A DNA stretch of 8,450 nt from an uncultured Collinsella sp. (GCA_902475865.1 CABSBK010000033.1:1-8450), one strand, 5' to 3'; positions 1 through 8,328 are shown, numbered from the stretch's first letter. The notes: a model not told the origin generated them from the letters alone. A program made the numbers and translations.

Positions 1-1
1 T

Positions 2-1267
2 CTGGAGCAGCACGATATCGACGGCGTGTACCTGGGCTCCGACCCCAGCAACGTCGACTACGGCGCCATCTTTGCTGGCCGCCGCCAAATCCTCGACCGT
101 GCCGCCGAGCGCTTCGCCGCGGATAAACCGGCCGATTTCGACGACTTTATCCAGGCAAACGAGGGCTGGCTCATTCCCTACTGCGAGTTTATGACCGTGA
201 AGGAGGAGTGCGGGCTCAAGGCCTTTTGGGAGTGGCCCGAGGAGCTCCGCCGCCGCGGCGAGGCATCCAGCAAGGTCTGCGCCGCCCATCCCGAGCGCAT
301 GCTCTACCACCAGATGACGCAGTATTTCTTCGATCGCCAGTGGAGCCGCCTCAAGGCCTATGCCAACGAGCACGACATCCTGATCATCGGAGATTTGCCC
401 ATCTATGTCTCGCGCGACTCCGTCGAGATGTGGGCCACGCCCGAGCTCTTTAAGATCGACGCCGCCGGCAATCCTGTGAGTGTCGCCGGCACGCCGCCCG
501 ACCAGTTCTCGGCCACCGGCCAGTACTGGGGCAACCCCATCTATGACTGGGATGCTATGGAAGCAGACGGCTTCTCCTGGTGGGAAGGCCGCATCCGAGC
601 CGCCCTCGACATGTACGACATCATCCGTCTGGACCACTTCCGCGGTTTCGAGGCATTTTGGGAGGTGCCGTTCTCCTCTCCCGATTCGTCATATGGTTCA
701 TGGACGCAGGGTCCCGGCCTCAAGTTCTTCAAGACACTCGAGGAAAAGCTCGGCACGCTGCCCATCATCGCCGAGGACCTGGGCTTCCTCACCCCCGGCG
801 TCATCGACATGCGCGACAACTCGGGCTTCCCCGGCATGAAGATCCTGCAGTTTGCCTTTGAGGGCACCAACTCGTACTACCTGCCGCATAACTACATCGC
901 CAACACCGTCGCCTATGTGGGCACCCACGACAACGAAACGGCGCGCGGTTGGTTTGAGGGAACGGCCACCCCGCGTCAGCGCGAGCAGGCAGCCCTGTAC
1001 ACCCATCAGCAGACCGGCGAACCCATAGCAGATGCACTCAATCGCACCATCGCCGCCAGCGTGAGCGATACCTGCATCTACACCATGCAGGACCTGCTCA
1101 ATCTGGGCAACGAGGCGCGCATTAACACCCCCGCCACCCTGGGCGGAAACTGGACTTGGCGCATGCTCGATGGCGCCATCACCCGCGAGCTCGAGCACAA
1201 GCTCACCGGCTGGACCGAGACCTACTTCCGCATCCCATCGGAAGCCGAAATCGAGCTTCCTCAATAG
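2..1267 (+). CDS. malQ: 4-alpha-glucanotransferase (amylomaltase, MalQ), 5'-truncated by the window edge
   Basis: Cytoplasmic GH77 enzyme that transfers alpha-1,4-glucan segments between maltodextrins, releasing glucose and making longer chains that a phosphorylase can use. The frame is open to the window edge, giving 421 codons before the TAG stop. All three family catalytic carboxylates are visible: the nucleophile Asp in IRLDHFRGF (codon 632-634), the acid/base Glu in IIAEDLG (773-775) and the transition-state Asp in VGTHDNET (929-931). The 47-residue nucleophile-to-acid spacing equals that between D293 and E340 of Thermus amylomaltase, so about 80-90 N-terminal residues are missing and the full protein is near 500 residues, the short MalQ type. 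GDLPIYVS, GQYWGNPIYDW and the C-terminal EARINTPATLGGNW motif are also typical. It lies 129 bases upstream of the phosphorylase, same strand. The GTG at 26 is internal, not the start, because homology continues upstream of it. Confidence 0.96.
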   Translation: MEQHDIDGVYLGSDPSNVDYGAIFAGRRQILDRAAERFAADKPADFDDFIQANEGWLIPYCEFMTVKEECGLKAFWEWPEELRRRGEASSKVCAAHPERMLYHQMTQYFFDRQWSRLKAYANEHDILIIGDLPIYVSRDSVEMWATPELFKIDAAGNPVSVAGTPPDQFSATGQYWGNPIYDWDAMEADGFSWWEGRIRAALDMYDIIRLDHFRGFEAFWEVPFSSPDSSYGSWTQGPGLKFFKTLEEKLGTLPIIAEDLGFLTPGVIDMRDNSGFPGMKILQFAFEGTNSYYLPHNYIANTVAYVGTHDNETARGWFEGTATPRQREQAALYTHQQTGEPIADALNRTIAASVSDTCIYTMQDLLNLGNEARINTPATLGGNWTWRMLDGAITRELEHKLTGWTETYFRIPSEAEIELPQ

Positions 1268-1315
1268 GAGCCACCGCGCCCGACCCCACCCCACCGTGCG
1301 GACCCGACCGCTTTT

Positions 1316-1357
1316 CCCGCGCGAGGCCACTCCAATCCCCTCGCGCGGGCTTCTTTT
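1316..1357 (+). terminator. Rho-independent terminator or attenuating hairpin after malQ
   Basis: A perfect 11-bp stem (CCCGCGCGAGG at 1316-1326 pairing with CCTCGCGCGGG at 1339-1349) encloses a 12-base loop and is followed by CTTCTTTTG. The T-run is interrupted by a C, so termination may be incomplete. It starts about 50 bases after the malQ stop and leaves only 39 bases before the glgP start, which makes it either the end of the malQ transcript or a hairpin that tunes read-through into glgP. Confidence 0.75.
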
Positions 1358-1396
1358 GAATTTCTGACATGTCGTCAACTCGCCACAGGAGGAAAC
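1358..1396 (+). promoter_or_regulatory. Short glgP leader with a palindrome and a strong ribosome binding site
   Basis: Between the malQ hairpin and the glgP ATG there are 39 bases. They hold the 8-bp perfect palindrome GACATGTC (1366-1373), which sits within TGACATGTCGTCA, and a canonical AGGAGG (1387-1392) four bases before the ATG. I see no convincing -35/-10 pair, and the space is barely enough for one. The palindrome may be chance or a small operator. The ribosome binding site is the secure part. Confidence 0.45.
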
Positions 1397-3664
1397 ATGC
1401 CCTGTATCAATCTTGCGGATCTTGCCGAGCAGTCCTTTGGAACTTCGCTCGAGCAACTCGATGACCGCCGCATTTACAAACTGCTGGTCAAGCTCGTGCA
1501 GGAGCGCTCTGCTGCCTGCCCACTCAACAATGGCAAGAAAAAGCTCTACTACATCTCTGCTGAGTTTTTGATTGGCAAACTGCTGATCAACAACATGATC
1601 GACCTTGGCATCTATGCCGAGGTTAAAGAACAGCTCACCGCTGCCGGCCACGACCTCAACAAGATTGAGGAGTTTGAGGTCGAACCGTCGCTGGGCAACG
1701 GCGGCCTGGGCCGTCTGGCCGCGTGCTTCCTGGATTCCATTGCCACGCTGGGCCTTACCGGCGACGGTGTGGGCCTCAATTACCATTACGGTCTGTTCCG
1801 TCAGCGCTTTGCCGACAACCAGCAAAAGGCCGTCCCCGACGAGTGGCTTGGCGAGCAGGACATCCTGATCGATGACGACCGCTCCTACACCGTCGAGTTT
1901 GGCGATTTTGCCGTCACCTCCAAGCTCGTCAACATCGATGTGCCCGGTTACGGCCAGCCCACCAAGAACCGCCTGCGTCTGTTTGACCTGGCAAGTGTCG
2001 ACGACGGCCTGGTCCCCGGCAGCTCCATCGACTTCGACAAGACGAAGATCGCCAAGAACCTCACCTTGTTCCTCTATCCGGATGATTCCGATGAGCAGGG
2101 CCGCCTGCTTCGCATCTACCAGGAGTACTTCATGGTGAGCAACGCCGCCCAGCTCCTGATCGACGAGGCCGTCGAGCGCGGCAGCAACCTGCACGATCTG
2201 GCCGACTACGCCGCCATCCAGATCAACGACACGCACCCCACCATGGTCATTCCCGAGCTCATCCGCCTGCTCACCACCGAGCACGACATCGAGTTTGACG
2301 AGGCCGTTACCATCGTGCGCTCCATGATCGCCTACACCAACCACACGATCCTTGCCGAGGCGCTCGAGAAGTGGCCGCTCGCCAGCCTGCAGAAGGTCTC
2401 GCCCGCCATCGCCGACATCATCGTCAAGCTCGACGAGGTTGCCAAGGCCGAGCACGATGACCCGCGCGTTGCCATCATCGACGAGTATGAGACCGTCCAC
2501 ATGGCCCACATGGACATTCACTTTGGCTTCTCCATCAATGGCGTCGCCGCACTCCACACCAAGATTCTGGAGGACACCGAGCTTCACCCGTTCTACGAGA
2601 TCTATCCCGAGAAGTTCTCCAACAAGACCAACGGCATCACCTTCCGCCGTTGGATCCATGGCGCCAACCCCGCGCTCGCCAGCCTGCTCGACGATGTGAT
2701 CGGCACCGATTGGCGCAGCACCGGCGACCTGAGCAAGCTCGCCGAATTCGCTAACGACAAGGATGTTCTTGAGCGCCTGGCCGCCACCAAGGCAGAGGCC
2801 AAGACCATCATGCGCCAGTTCATGGCGCTCGAGCAGGGTGTGACCATTCCCTCCAACGCCATCATCGATGTTCAGGTCAAGCGTATCCACGAGTACAAGC
2901 GCCAGCAGATGCTCGCGCTCTACATCATCTGGAAGTATCTCGACATCAAGAACGGTAACAGACCTAAGCATCCCGTCACCATCATCTTTGGCGGCAAGGC
3001 GGCACCTGCCTACACCATCGCCCAGGACATCATCCATCTGATCCTGACGCTGTCGCAGTGGATCGCCAACGACCCCGACGTAGCTCCCTACCTGCAGGTT
3101 GTCATGATCGAGAACTACAACGTCACCGCCGCCGAGCGCGTGATCCCCGCCGCCGATATCTCCGAGCAGATCAGCCTGGCCTCCAAGGAGGCGAGCGGCA
3201 CTTCTAACATGAAGTTCATGCTCAACGGTGCTTTAACCCTGTGCACGCTCGACGGTGCCAACGTGGAGATCGCCGAGCTCGTGGGCGACGAGAACATCTA
3301 TACCTTTGGCGCCTCGTCCAAACAGGTCGAGCAGCTCTACGCCGACGGCAGCTATAACGCCGGCGCACTCTACCGCAAGCCCGGCATTAAACTGCTGGTG
3401 GACTTCATCACCAACCCCGCCTTTATGGCAACGGGCAATGCCGAGCGTTTGCAGCGTCTGCACAACGACATTAAGGGCAAGGACTGGTTTATGGCCCTGC
3501 TCGACATTGAGGAGTACATCCAGACCAAGGAGCGCGTGCTGGCAGACTACGAGGACCAGGATGCCTGGATGCGCAAGGCGCTGATCAACATCGCCAACGC
3601 CGGCACCTTCTCGTCCGACCGCACGATCTCCCAGTACAACGACGAGATTTGGCACCTGAGCTAA
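1397..3664 (+). CDS. glgP: Glycogen/maltodextrin (alpha-glucan) phosphorylase, GT35 family
   Basis: Cytoplasmic PLP-dependent enzyme that phosphorolyses alpha-1,4-glucans from the non-reducing end to glucose-1-phosphate. The 755 residues match the compact bacterial type, which includes streptococcal MalP, and malP is an equally fair name because malQ lies just upstream. Visible family motifs, in order: KKLYYISAEFLIG near residue 50, EPSLGNGGLGRLAACFLDS near 95, QINDTHPTMVIPEL in the middle, VKRIHEYKRQQM, then IFGGKAAPAY and VIPAADISEQISLASKEASG. The PLP-binding signature EASGTSNMKFMLNG places the Schiff-base lysine at residue 606 (codon 3212-3214). The ATG at 1397 is supported by AGGAGG four bases upstream and by normal N-terminal length. 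Start to finish it contains one codon of the TTA/CTA/TCA group, a TTA at 3233-3235 (Leu613). No allosteric phosphorylation site is recognised. Function is secure; in vivo substrate preference (glycogen or imported maltodextrin) is inferred from context. Confidence 0.96.
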   Translation: MPCINLADLAEQSFGTSLEQLDDRRIYKLLVKLVQERSAACPLNNGKKKLYYISAEFLIGKLLINNMIDLGIYAEVKEQLTAAGHDLNKIEEFEVEPSLGNGGLGRLAACFLDSIATLGLTGDGVGLNYHYGLFRQRFADNQQKAVPDEWLGEQDILIDDDRSYTVEFGDFAVTSKLVNIDVPGYGQPTKNRLRLFDLASVDDGLVPGSSIDFDKTKIAKNLTLFLYPDDSDEQGRLLRIYQEYFMVSNAAQLLIDEAVERGSNLHDLADYAAIQINDTHPTMVIPELIRLLTTEHDIEFDEAVTIVRSMIAYTNHTILAEALEKWPLASLQKVSPAIADIIVKLDEVAKAEHDDPRVAIIDEYETVHMAHMDIHFGFSINGVAALHTKILEDTELHPFYEIYPEKFSNKTNGITFRRWIHGANPALASLLDDVIGTDWRSTGDLSKLAEFANDKDVLERLAATKAEAKTIMRQFMALEQGVTIPSNAIIDVQVKRIHEYKRQQMLALYIIWKYLDIKNGNRPKHPVTIIFGGKAAPAYTIAQDIIHLILTLSQWIANDPDVAPYLQVVMIENYNVTAAERVIPAADISEQISLASKEASGTSNMKFMLNGALTLCTLDGANVEIAELVGDENIYTFGASSKQVEQLYADGSYNAGALYRKPGIKLLVDFITNPAFMATGNAERLQRLHNDIKGKDWFMALLDIEEYIQTKERVLADYEDQDAWMRKALINIANAGTFSSDRTISQYNDEIWHLS

Positions 3665-3690
3665 TTTCGTTTCCTTTACCCATCCTCTTG

Positions 3691-3725
3691 AAAGCGGAGT
3701 CGCGGCAACGCGGCTCCGCTTTTTT
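3691..3725 (+). terminator. Rho-independent terminator of glgP
   Basis: A 14-bp stem (3691-3704 with 3709-3722, one T-G wobble at 3700/3713) is closed by a GCAA tetraloop of the stable GNRA type and runs into six T residues (3720-3725). It begins 27 bases after the glgP stop codon. Read from the - strand the tail has only three T residues, so it acts mainly on the + transcript. Confidence 0.93.
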
Positions 3726-3761
3726 GCCCGCGTGTTGCCCGTGGCCCGCCTCGACAAAATC

Positions 3762-3818
3762 GTCTCAATCTGTAACACCTACTCGGCCAAAACGGCCCTA
3801 CCTGTTACAGATCAAGAC
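3762..3818. repeat. 57-base inverted-repeat element in the convergent gap
   Basis: Arms of 16 bases (3762-3777 and 3803-3818) match at 14 positions. The inner ten are perfect: ATCTGTAACA against TGTTACAGAT. GTCT/AGAC pairs lie outside a two-base mismatch. The 25-base centre contains a second small stem, GGCC (3785-3788) and GGCC (3794-3797) around AAAAC. No T-run follows on either strand, and each neighbouring gene already has its own terminator, so it is not needed for termination. It looks like a REP- or MITE-like intergenic repeat or a two-half-site protein-binding site. Copy number in the genome is unknown from this window. Confidence 0.6.
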
Positions 3819-3845
3819 AAACCGGCAGATCAACGGCCCCAGCAC

Positions 3846-3889
3846 AAAGAAAGGCTCCCCTCTCGCCTAGTGGACGGAAGGGGAGCCTT
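3846..3889 (-). terminator. Rho-independent terminator of the sugar ABC transporter operon
   Basis: A perfect 11-bp stem, AAGGCTCCCCT (3851-3861) with AGGGGAGCCTT (3879-3889), encloses a 17-base loop. Read on the - strand it is followed by TTTCTTTG, a T-rich tail absent on the + side (TTATATG). It starts 68 bases downstream of the ATPase stop codon, as expected for the last gene of the - strand operon. Confidence 0.85.
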
Positions 3890-3957
3890 ATATGTGACCA
3901 CGGCAAAAGGATGGCAAAGCCGCAGTCGCCCAAAAGGAGGGCCTGATTGGATCGGGC

Positions 3958-5157
<1,200 letters not shown>

Positions 5158-5164
5158 GTCTTTA

Positions 5165-5170
5165 CCTTTC
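5165..5170 (-). promoter_or_regulatory. Ribosome binding site fixing the ATPase start
   Basis: Read on the - strand this is GAAAGG, seven bases before the ATG at 5157. It settles the start, because the open frame continues 50 codons further upstream into the preceding permease gene with sequence unlike any ABC ATPase. Confidence 0.7.
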
Positions 5171-5175
5171 GATAT

Positions 5176-5199
5176 GCGGCACCATGTTGAGGGCGCCGC
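5176..5199 (-). other. Intercistronic RNA hairpin between permease and ATPase genes
   Basis: On the - strand GCGGCGCC pairs with GGTGCCGC (8 bp, one G-U wobble) around an 8-base loop, inside the 67-base gap. No T-run follows; the next bases lead into the ATPase ribosome binding site. It is more likely an mRNA-stability or processing element than a terminator, and could partly set ATPase expression. Confidence 0.55.
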
Positions 5200-5224
5200 A
5201 GAAACTTGCAAAACAGTTACGGCA

Positions 5225-6064
5225 TCAGCCCTTGACGGCACCTGCCACCACGCCGTCGATGATGTACTTCTGGCAGAGGATGTACATGATGACGATGGGG
5301 ATAACAACCATCATGATGCAGGCCATCATGGGGCCGAGCTCGACATGGCCGTAGCCACCGCGGAAGTACTGGATCAAGATAGGAATGGTCTTGTACTTGG
5401 TGGAGTCGAGGGTAAGGTAGGGCAGCAGATAGTCGTTCCAGACCCACATGGTCTCGAGGATGCCGACCGAAAGATAGGTGGGCTTCATGATGGGAAGGAC
5501 GATCTTAAAGAACACCTGGACCGGGTTGCAGCCGTCAATCATGGCCGCCTCCTCGATCTCGAGCGGGATATTCTTTACAAAGCCGGCGAACATAAAGACC
5601 GCCAGACCAGCGCCAAAGCCCAGATAGATAAAGCAGATGTTGAACGGCGTATTGAAGCCGATGCGGTCCGCCAAATTGGACAGCGTGAACATGAGCATCT
5701 GGAACGGCACGACCATCGAGAACACGAACAGGTAATAGAAGAAGTTCGAGATCTTGTTGTTGACACGAACCACGTACCAAGCGCACATGGAGCAGCACAC
5801 CAAGATCAGCACGACCGACGTGACCGTGATGATGAGCGAGTACATAAATGCCGAGGCAAAGCCCTGCTCGTTAAGGGCGTGCATGTAGTTTGCGAGGCCG
5901 TTGAACGTCTCGGGCGTGAGCAGATCGAATGCCGTGGTGGTGCTGATTGCGGTCGCTTTCTTAAAAGAATTAAGCGCAATCATGAACACGGGGTAGATCC
6001 ACGCGAGCGACAGGATCGTAAAGAAAATCGAGAGCGCGCGGTTGATAACCTTATCGCGTTTCAT
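5225..6064 (-). CDS. Carbohydrate ABC transporter permease, MalG/UgpE type (CUT1)
   Basis: Inner-membrane subunit that pairs with the other permease to form the sugar channel. It has 279 residues, normal for the MalG/UgpE group, with about six hydrophobic segments: roughly 10-32, 72-99, 107-128, 140-163, 195-215 and 243-268. The cytoplasmic EAA loop that docks onto the ATPase is at 171-191: EEAAMIDGCNPVQVFFKIVLP reads EAA, then Gly178, then I-x-LP, the family pattern. The C-terminus IIDGVVAGAVKG is typical of this group. Its ATG overlaps the TAA of the upstream permease by one base (TAATG), and a perfect Shine-Dalgarno sequence precedes it, so the two permeases are probably translationally coupled and made one-to-one. 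It contains no TTA, CTA or TCA codon. Family assignment is firm; the sugar transported cannot be read from this protein. Confidence 0.94.
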   Translation of the reverse strand: MKRDKVINRALSIFFTILSLAWIYPVFMIALNSFKKATAISTTTAFDLLTPETFNGLANYMHALNEQGFASAFMYSLIITVTSVVLILVCCSMCAWYVVRVNNKISNFFYYLFVFSMVVPFQMLMFTLSNLADRIGFNTPFNICFIYLGFGAGLAVFMFAGFVKNIPLEIEEAAMIDGCNPVQVFFKIVLPIMKPTYLSVGILETMWVWNDYLLPYLTLDSTKYKTIPILIQYFRGGYGHVELGPMMACIMMVVIPIVIMYILCQKYIIDGVVAGAVKG

Positions 6065-6918
6065 TACTGCTGCACCTCCTTGGACCTCGTGGCCTTAAGC
6101 TGGATCATGGAGATGGCCACGACCAGGATGCAGAAGATAACTGCCTTGGCCTGACCGATGCCCTGCCATGCGATGCCAGCACGCGAATAGAACGTGTTGT
6201 AGATGTTCAGGGCGAGCATCTCGGTGGAGTGCGCGGGGGCGCCGCCGGTAAGGGCGAGGTTCTGGTCGAACAGCTTAAAGCCGTTGGTGATGGACAGGAA
6301 CAGGCAGATGGTGATGGTCGGCATCAGGTTAGGGATCTTAACCTTCCAAAACGTCTGCCATGCCGTAGCGCCGTCGACCTTGGCGGCCTCGATGTAGTCG
6401 GACGGAATGGACTGCAGACCAGCGATGTAGATGATCATCATGTAGCCGACCTGCTGCCACAGGGTCAGGATGATAAGGCCCCAGAAGCCAGCAGCAGAGT
6501 TAAGAGCGATGAGCTGGGCACCCACGTTGGAGAGCAGGCAGTTGATCAGAATCTGCCAAATGTAGCCCAGCACGATGCCGCCGATCAGGTTAGGCATAAA
6601 GAAGATCGTACGGAAGATGTTGGTGCCTTTGCGCGCCTTGCGGGTGAGCGCCTGCGCAATGGCCAGGGCGATCACGTTGATGAGCACCGTCGACAGGAAG
6701 GCAAACGCCACGGTAAAGAAGAACGACGTGGAGAACTGCGGATCGGACAGCGCGCGCACGTAGTTCTCGATACCGACAAAGTGCGCGTTACTAATGATAA
6801 TAAACTGGCAGAACGAGAGATAGAAGCCCTGGATAAAAGGGATCACGAACCCGATCATAAACGCCAGGCACGTGGGCAGCATAAAGAGCGGCCACCAGCG
6901 CTTGAGTGCTTTGCCCAT
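6064..6918 (-). CDS. Carbohydrate ABC transporter permease, MalF/UgpA type (CUT1)
   Basis: Inner-membrane subunit and partner of the MalG-type permease. The 284 residues are typical of the short UgpA/MsmF group, which lacks the large periplasmic domain of E. coli MalF. About six membrane segments are visible: roughly 9-31, 66-91, 107-128, 143-168, 200-214 and 258-274. The EAA loop is at 177-196 (EAAKVDGATAWQTFWKVKIP), with the conserved Gly183 and terminal I-P. The FDQNLALTGGAP stretch near 217-228 followed by STEMLALNIYNTFY matches the usual CUT1 sequence. The ATG at 6918 has GAAAGGA seven bases upstream. It sits second in the operon, 87 bases after the binding-protein gene with a strong hairpin in between, and shares one base with the next gene. 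Cargo is not determinable from this sequence. Confidence 0.94.
   Translation of the reverse strand: MGKALKRWWPLFMLPTCLAFMIGFVIPFIQGFYLSFCQFIIISNAHFVGIENYVRALSDPQFSTSFFFTVAFAFLSTVLINVIALAIAQALTRKARKGTNIFRTIFFMPNLIGGIVLGYIWQILINCLLSNVGAQLIALNSAAGFWGLIILTLWQQVGYMMIIYIAGLQSIPSDYIEAAKVDGATAWQTFWKVKIPNLMPTITICLFLSITNGFKLFDQNLALTGGAPAHSTEMLALNIYNTFYSRAGIAWQGIGQAKAVIFCILVVAISMIQLKATRSKEVQQ
6074..6081 (-). promoter_or_regulatory. Perfect Shine-Dalgarno for the second permease, inside the first permease gene
   Basis: On the - strand this reads AAGGAGGT, fully complementary to the 16S rRNA tail, nine bases before the ATG at 6064. It lies within the last codons of the upstream permease, so ribosomes can re-initiate across the one-base overlap. 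It is the strongest ribosome binding site in the operon. Confidence 0.85.
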
Positions 6919-6938
6919 AAAAGGGTCCTTTCAATATG

Positions 6939-6974
6939 CAGGGGGCGGGCAAACCAACGTCTGCCCGCCCCCTG
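6939..6974 (-). other. Strong intercistronic hairpin downstream of the binding-protein gene
   Basis: A perfect 13-bp, mostly G-C stem (CAGGGGGCGGGCA with TGCCCGCCCCCTG, arms 6939-6951 and 6962-6974) has a 10-base loop. On the - strand it starts 31 bases after the binding-protein stop and ends a few bases before the permease ribosome binding site. The bases after it (CATATTGAAAGG) contain no T-run, so it is not a standard terminator. By analogy with malE-malF of enteric bacteria it probably protects the upstream mRNA from 3' exonucleases, allowing excess binding protein over permease. Confidence 0.75.
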
Positions 6975-7005
6975 TCGCTAATCAGATAGCTTGGGCAGCA
7001 ACTGC

Positions 7006-8322
7006 TTACTCGGAAGCGGCCTTCTCGGTCTTCCAGCCATCAACGAAGGCGTTCTTGACGCCGTCCCACTTGGTGTTGTCGGCAGCATAAGCGATGAGAG
7101 CCTGCTTGAGGTTCTTCTTCCACTCCTCGGAGGGGATGTAAACGAAGTCCCAAGCGACGGTCTTCTTGCCGTCCTTGGCCATGGCAACGGCCTGCTGCGA
7201 GAAGACGTTGGTGGTCTCCTTGGCGCTCTTGAACGGAGCGGTCAGACCCATCTTGTCGGCGATGATGCTGGTCGGGGTGTCAGCGGTGACGCACCAATAC
7301 ATGAAGTCCTCGGTGGCCTTCTGGGCATCCTCGGAAGCCTGGGAACTGACGCACCAGTAGTTCTCGCCGCCGGAGCACAGGCCCTGGTTCTCCTCGCCGT
7401 CAACACCGATGTAGATGGGCATCATGCCAATCTGATCGTCGGTCATGCCGGCCTTGACGAGGTCAGAGTAGGCCCAAGAGCCGTTCTGGTAGAAGACGGC
7501 CTTGCCGGTTGCGAACTCGTTGGTGGCGTCGTCGCCGGTCTTGGAGGCAAGCTGCGAAGGATCGCAGGTGGAGTCGGTGATGTACAGGTCGAAGATCTGC
7601 TTGTAGTTGTCGAGGAACTCACCCTTGATCTCGTCGTCCTCCTGGTTGTGCTCCTTCTCAAACTCGTAGTAGAGCGGCATGTTGGCAAGGTGGGTGGTGT
7701 AGCGCCAGCTGGAGGAGTCGTCCATGCCGGCGGAAGTGAAGGCACCCTCGACACCAAGCTCGTCCTTGCGGGCCTGGATGTCGTCGGCACAAGCCTTCAG
7801 CTTGTCGAAGGAGTTGATGTCCTCGGCCTTGTAGCCAGCCTTCTCGAGCAGCTGCTTGTTGTAAATAATGCCGAAGCTCTCCTGAACCCAGTCGATGCAC
7901 ACATCCTTGCCGTCGGACTGCAGAGCCAGGGAGTCATCAATGAGCTCACCGCGGAGCTTGGTATCGGACAGGTCGGCGCAGTAATCCTTCCAGTTCTTAA
8001 GACCGGTGGGGCCGTTGACCTGGAACAGGGTCGGAGCGGAGCTCTTGGACATCTCGGACTTAAGCTTCTCCTCGTAGGTGTTGGAAGCGGCGGTCACGAT
8101 CTTGACCTCGACGCCCTTCTCCTTCTTATAGGCCTTGGCGATCTCCTTCCACTCCTTGTCGACCTCGGGCTTGAATTGGAGGAAGTAGACCTCGGCAGCG
8201 TCACCAGAAGCAGAGGAGCCGGAACCGGCGGAGCCACCGCAGCCCACGAGACCCAGACCAAGAACCGCAGCCGCGGAACCAGCAAAGCCCAGGAACTGCC
8301 TTCTGCTCATTTCGTTCTTCAT
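7006..8322 (-). CDS. Extracellular sugar-binding lipoprotein of the ABC importer (SBP family 1)
   Basis: Captures an oligosaccharide outside the membrane and hands it to the permeases. The 438-residue precursor begins MKNEMSRRQFLGFAGSA, a twin-arginine motif (Arg7-Arg8, SRRQFLG), then a hydrophobic core and the lipobox LVGC, placing the lipid-modified Cys at residue 28. A Gly/Ser linker (29-41) tethers the mature domain. Fold markers of CUT1 binding proteins follow: VQESFGIIYNKQLLEKAGY near 146-164 and FATGKAVFYQNGSWAYSDL near 270-287; GLCSGGENYWCVS is near 314-326. The mature part carries seven further cysteines (115, 142, 178, 253, 316, 324, 344), many for an exported protein. The ATG at 8322 is preferred over a GTG six codons upstream because GAAAGGGTGG lies just before it. 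First gene of the operon, it contains no TTA/CTA/TCA codon. Ligand unknown; a maltodextrin is possible because malQ and glgP are neighbours. Confidence 0.93.
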   Translation of the reverse strand: MKNEMSRRQFLGFAGSAAAVLGLGLVGCGGSAGSGSSASGDAAEVYFLQFKPEVDKEWKEIAKAYKKEKGVEVKIVTAASNTYEEKLKSEMSKSSAPTLFQVNGPTGLKNWKDYCADLSDTKLRGELIDDSLALQSDGKDVCIDWVQESFGIIYNKQLLEKAGYKAEDINSFDKLKACADDIQARKDELGVEGAFTSAGMDDSSSWRYTTHLANMPLYYEFEKEHNQEDDEIKGEFLDNYKQIFDLYITDSTCDPSQLASKTGDDATNEFATGKAVFYQNGSWAYSDLVKAGMTDDQIGMMPIYIGVDGEENQGLCSGGENYWCVSSQASEDAQKATEDFMYWCVTADTPTSIIADKMGLTAPFKSAKETTNVFSQQAVAMAKDGKKTVAWDFVYIPSEEWKKNLKQALIAYAADNTKWDGVKNAFVDGWKTEKAASE

Positions 8323-8328
8323 TACAAT

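Noticed and set aside
698..3037. 779-codon open frame on the - strand across malQ and glgP, including their intergenic gap
   Set aside because: It is in exact register with the sense codons, so it is open only because TTA, CTA and TCA are avoided. The translation is low-complexity and Val/Gly/Asp-rich with no recognisable domain, while the + strand proteins are fully conserved enzymes.
5158..5307. N-terminal extension of the ATPase to a start at 5307
   Set aside because: The extra 50 residues lie over the end of the upstream permease gene and the hairpin, are Ser-rich and unlike the family; the ATG at 5157 has a proper ribosome binding site.
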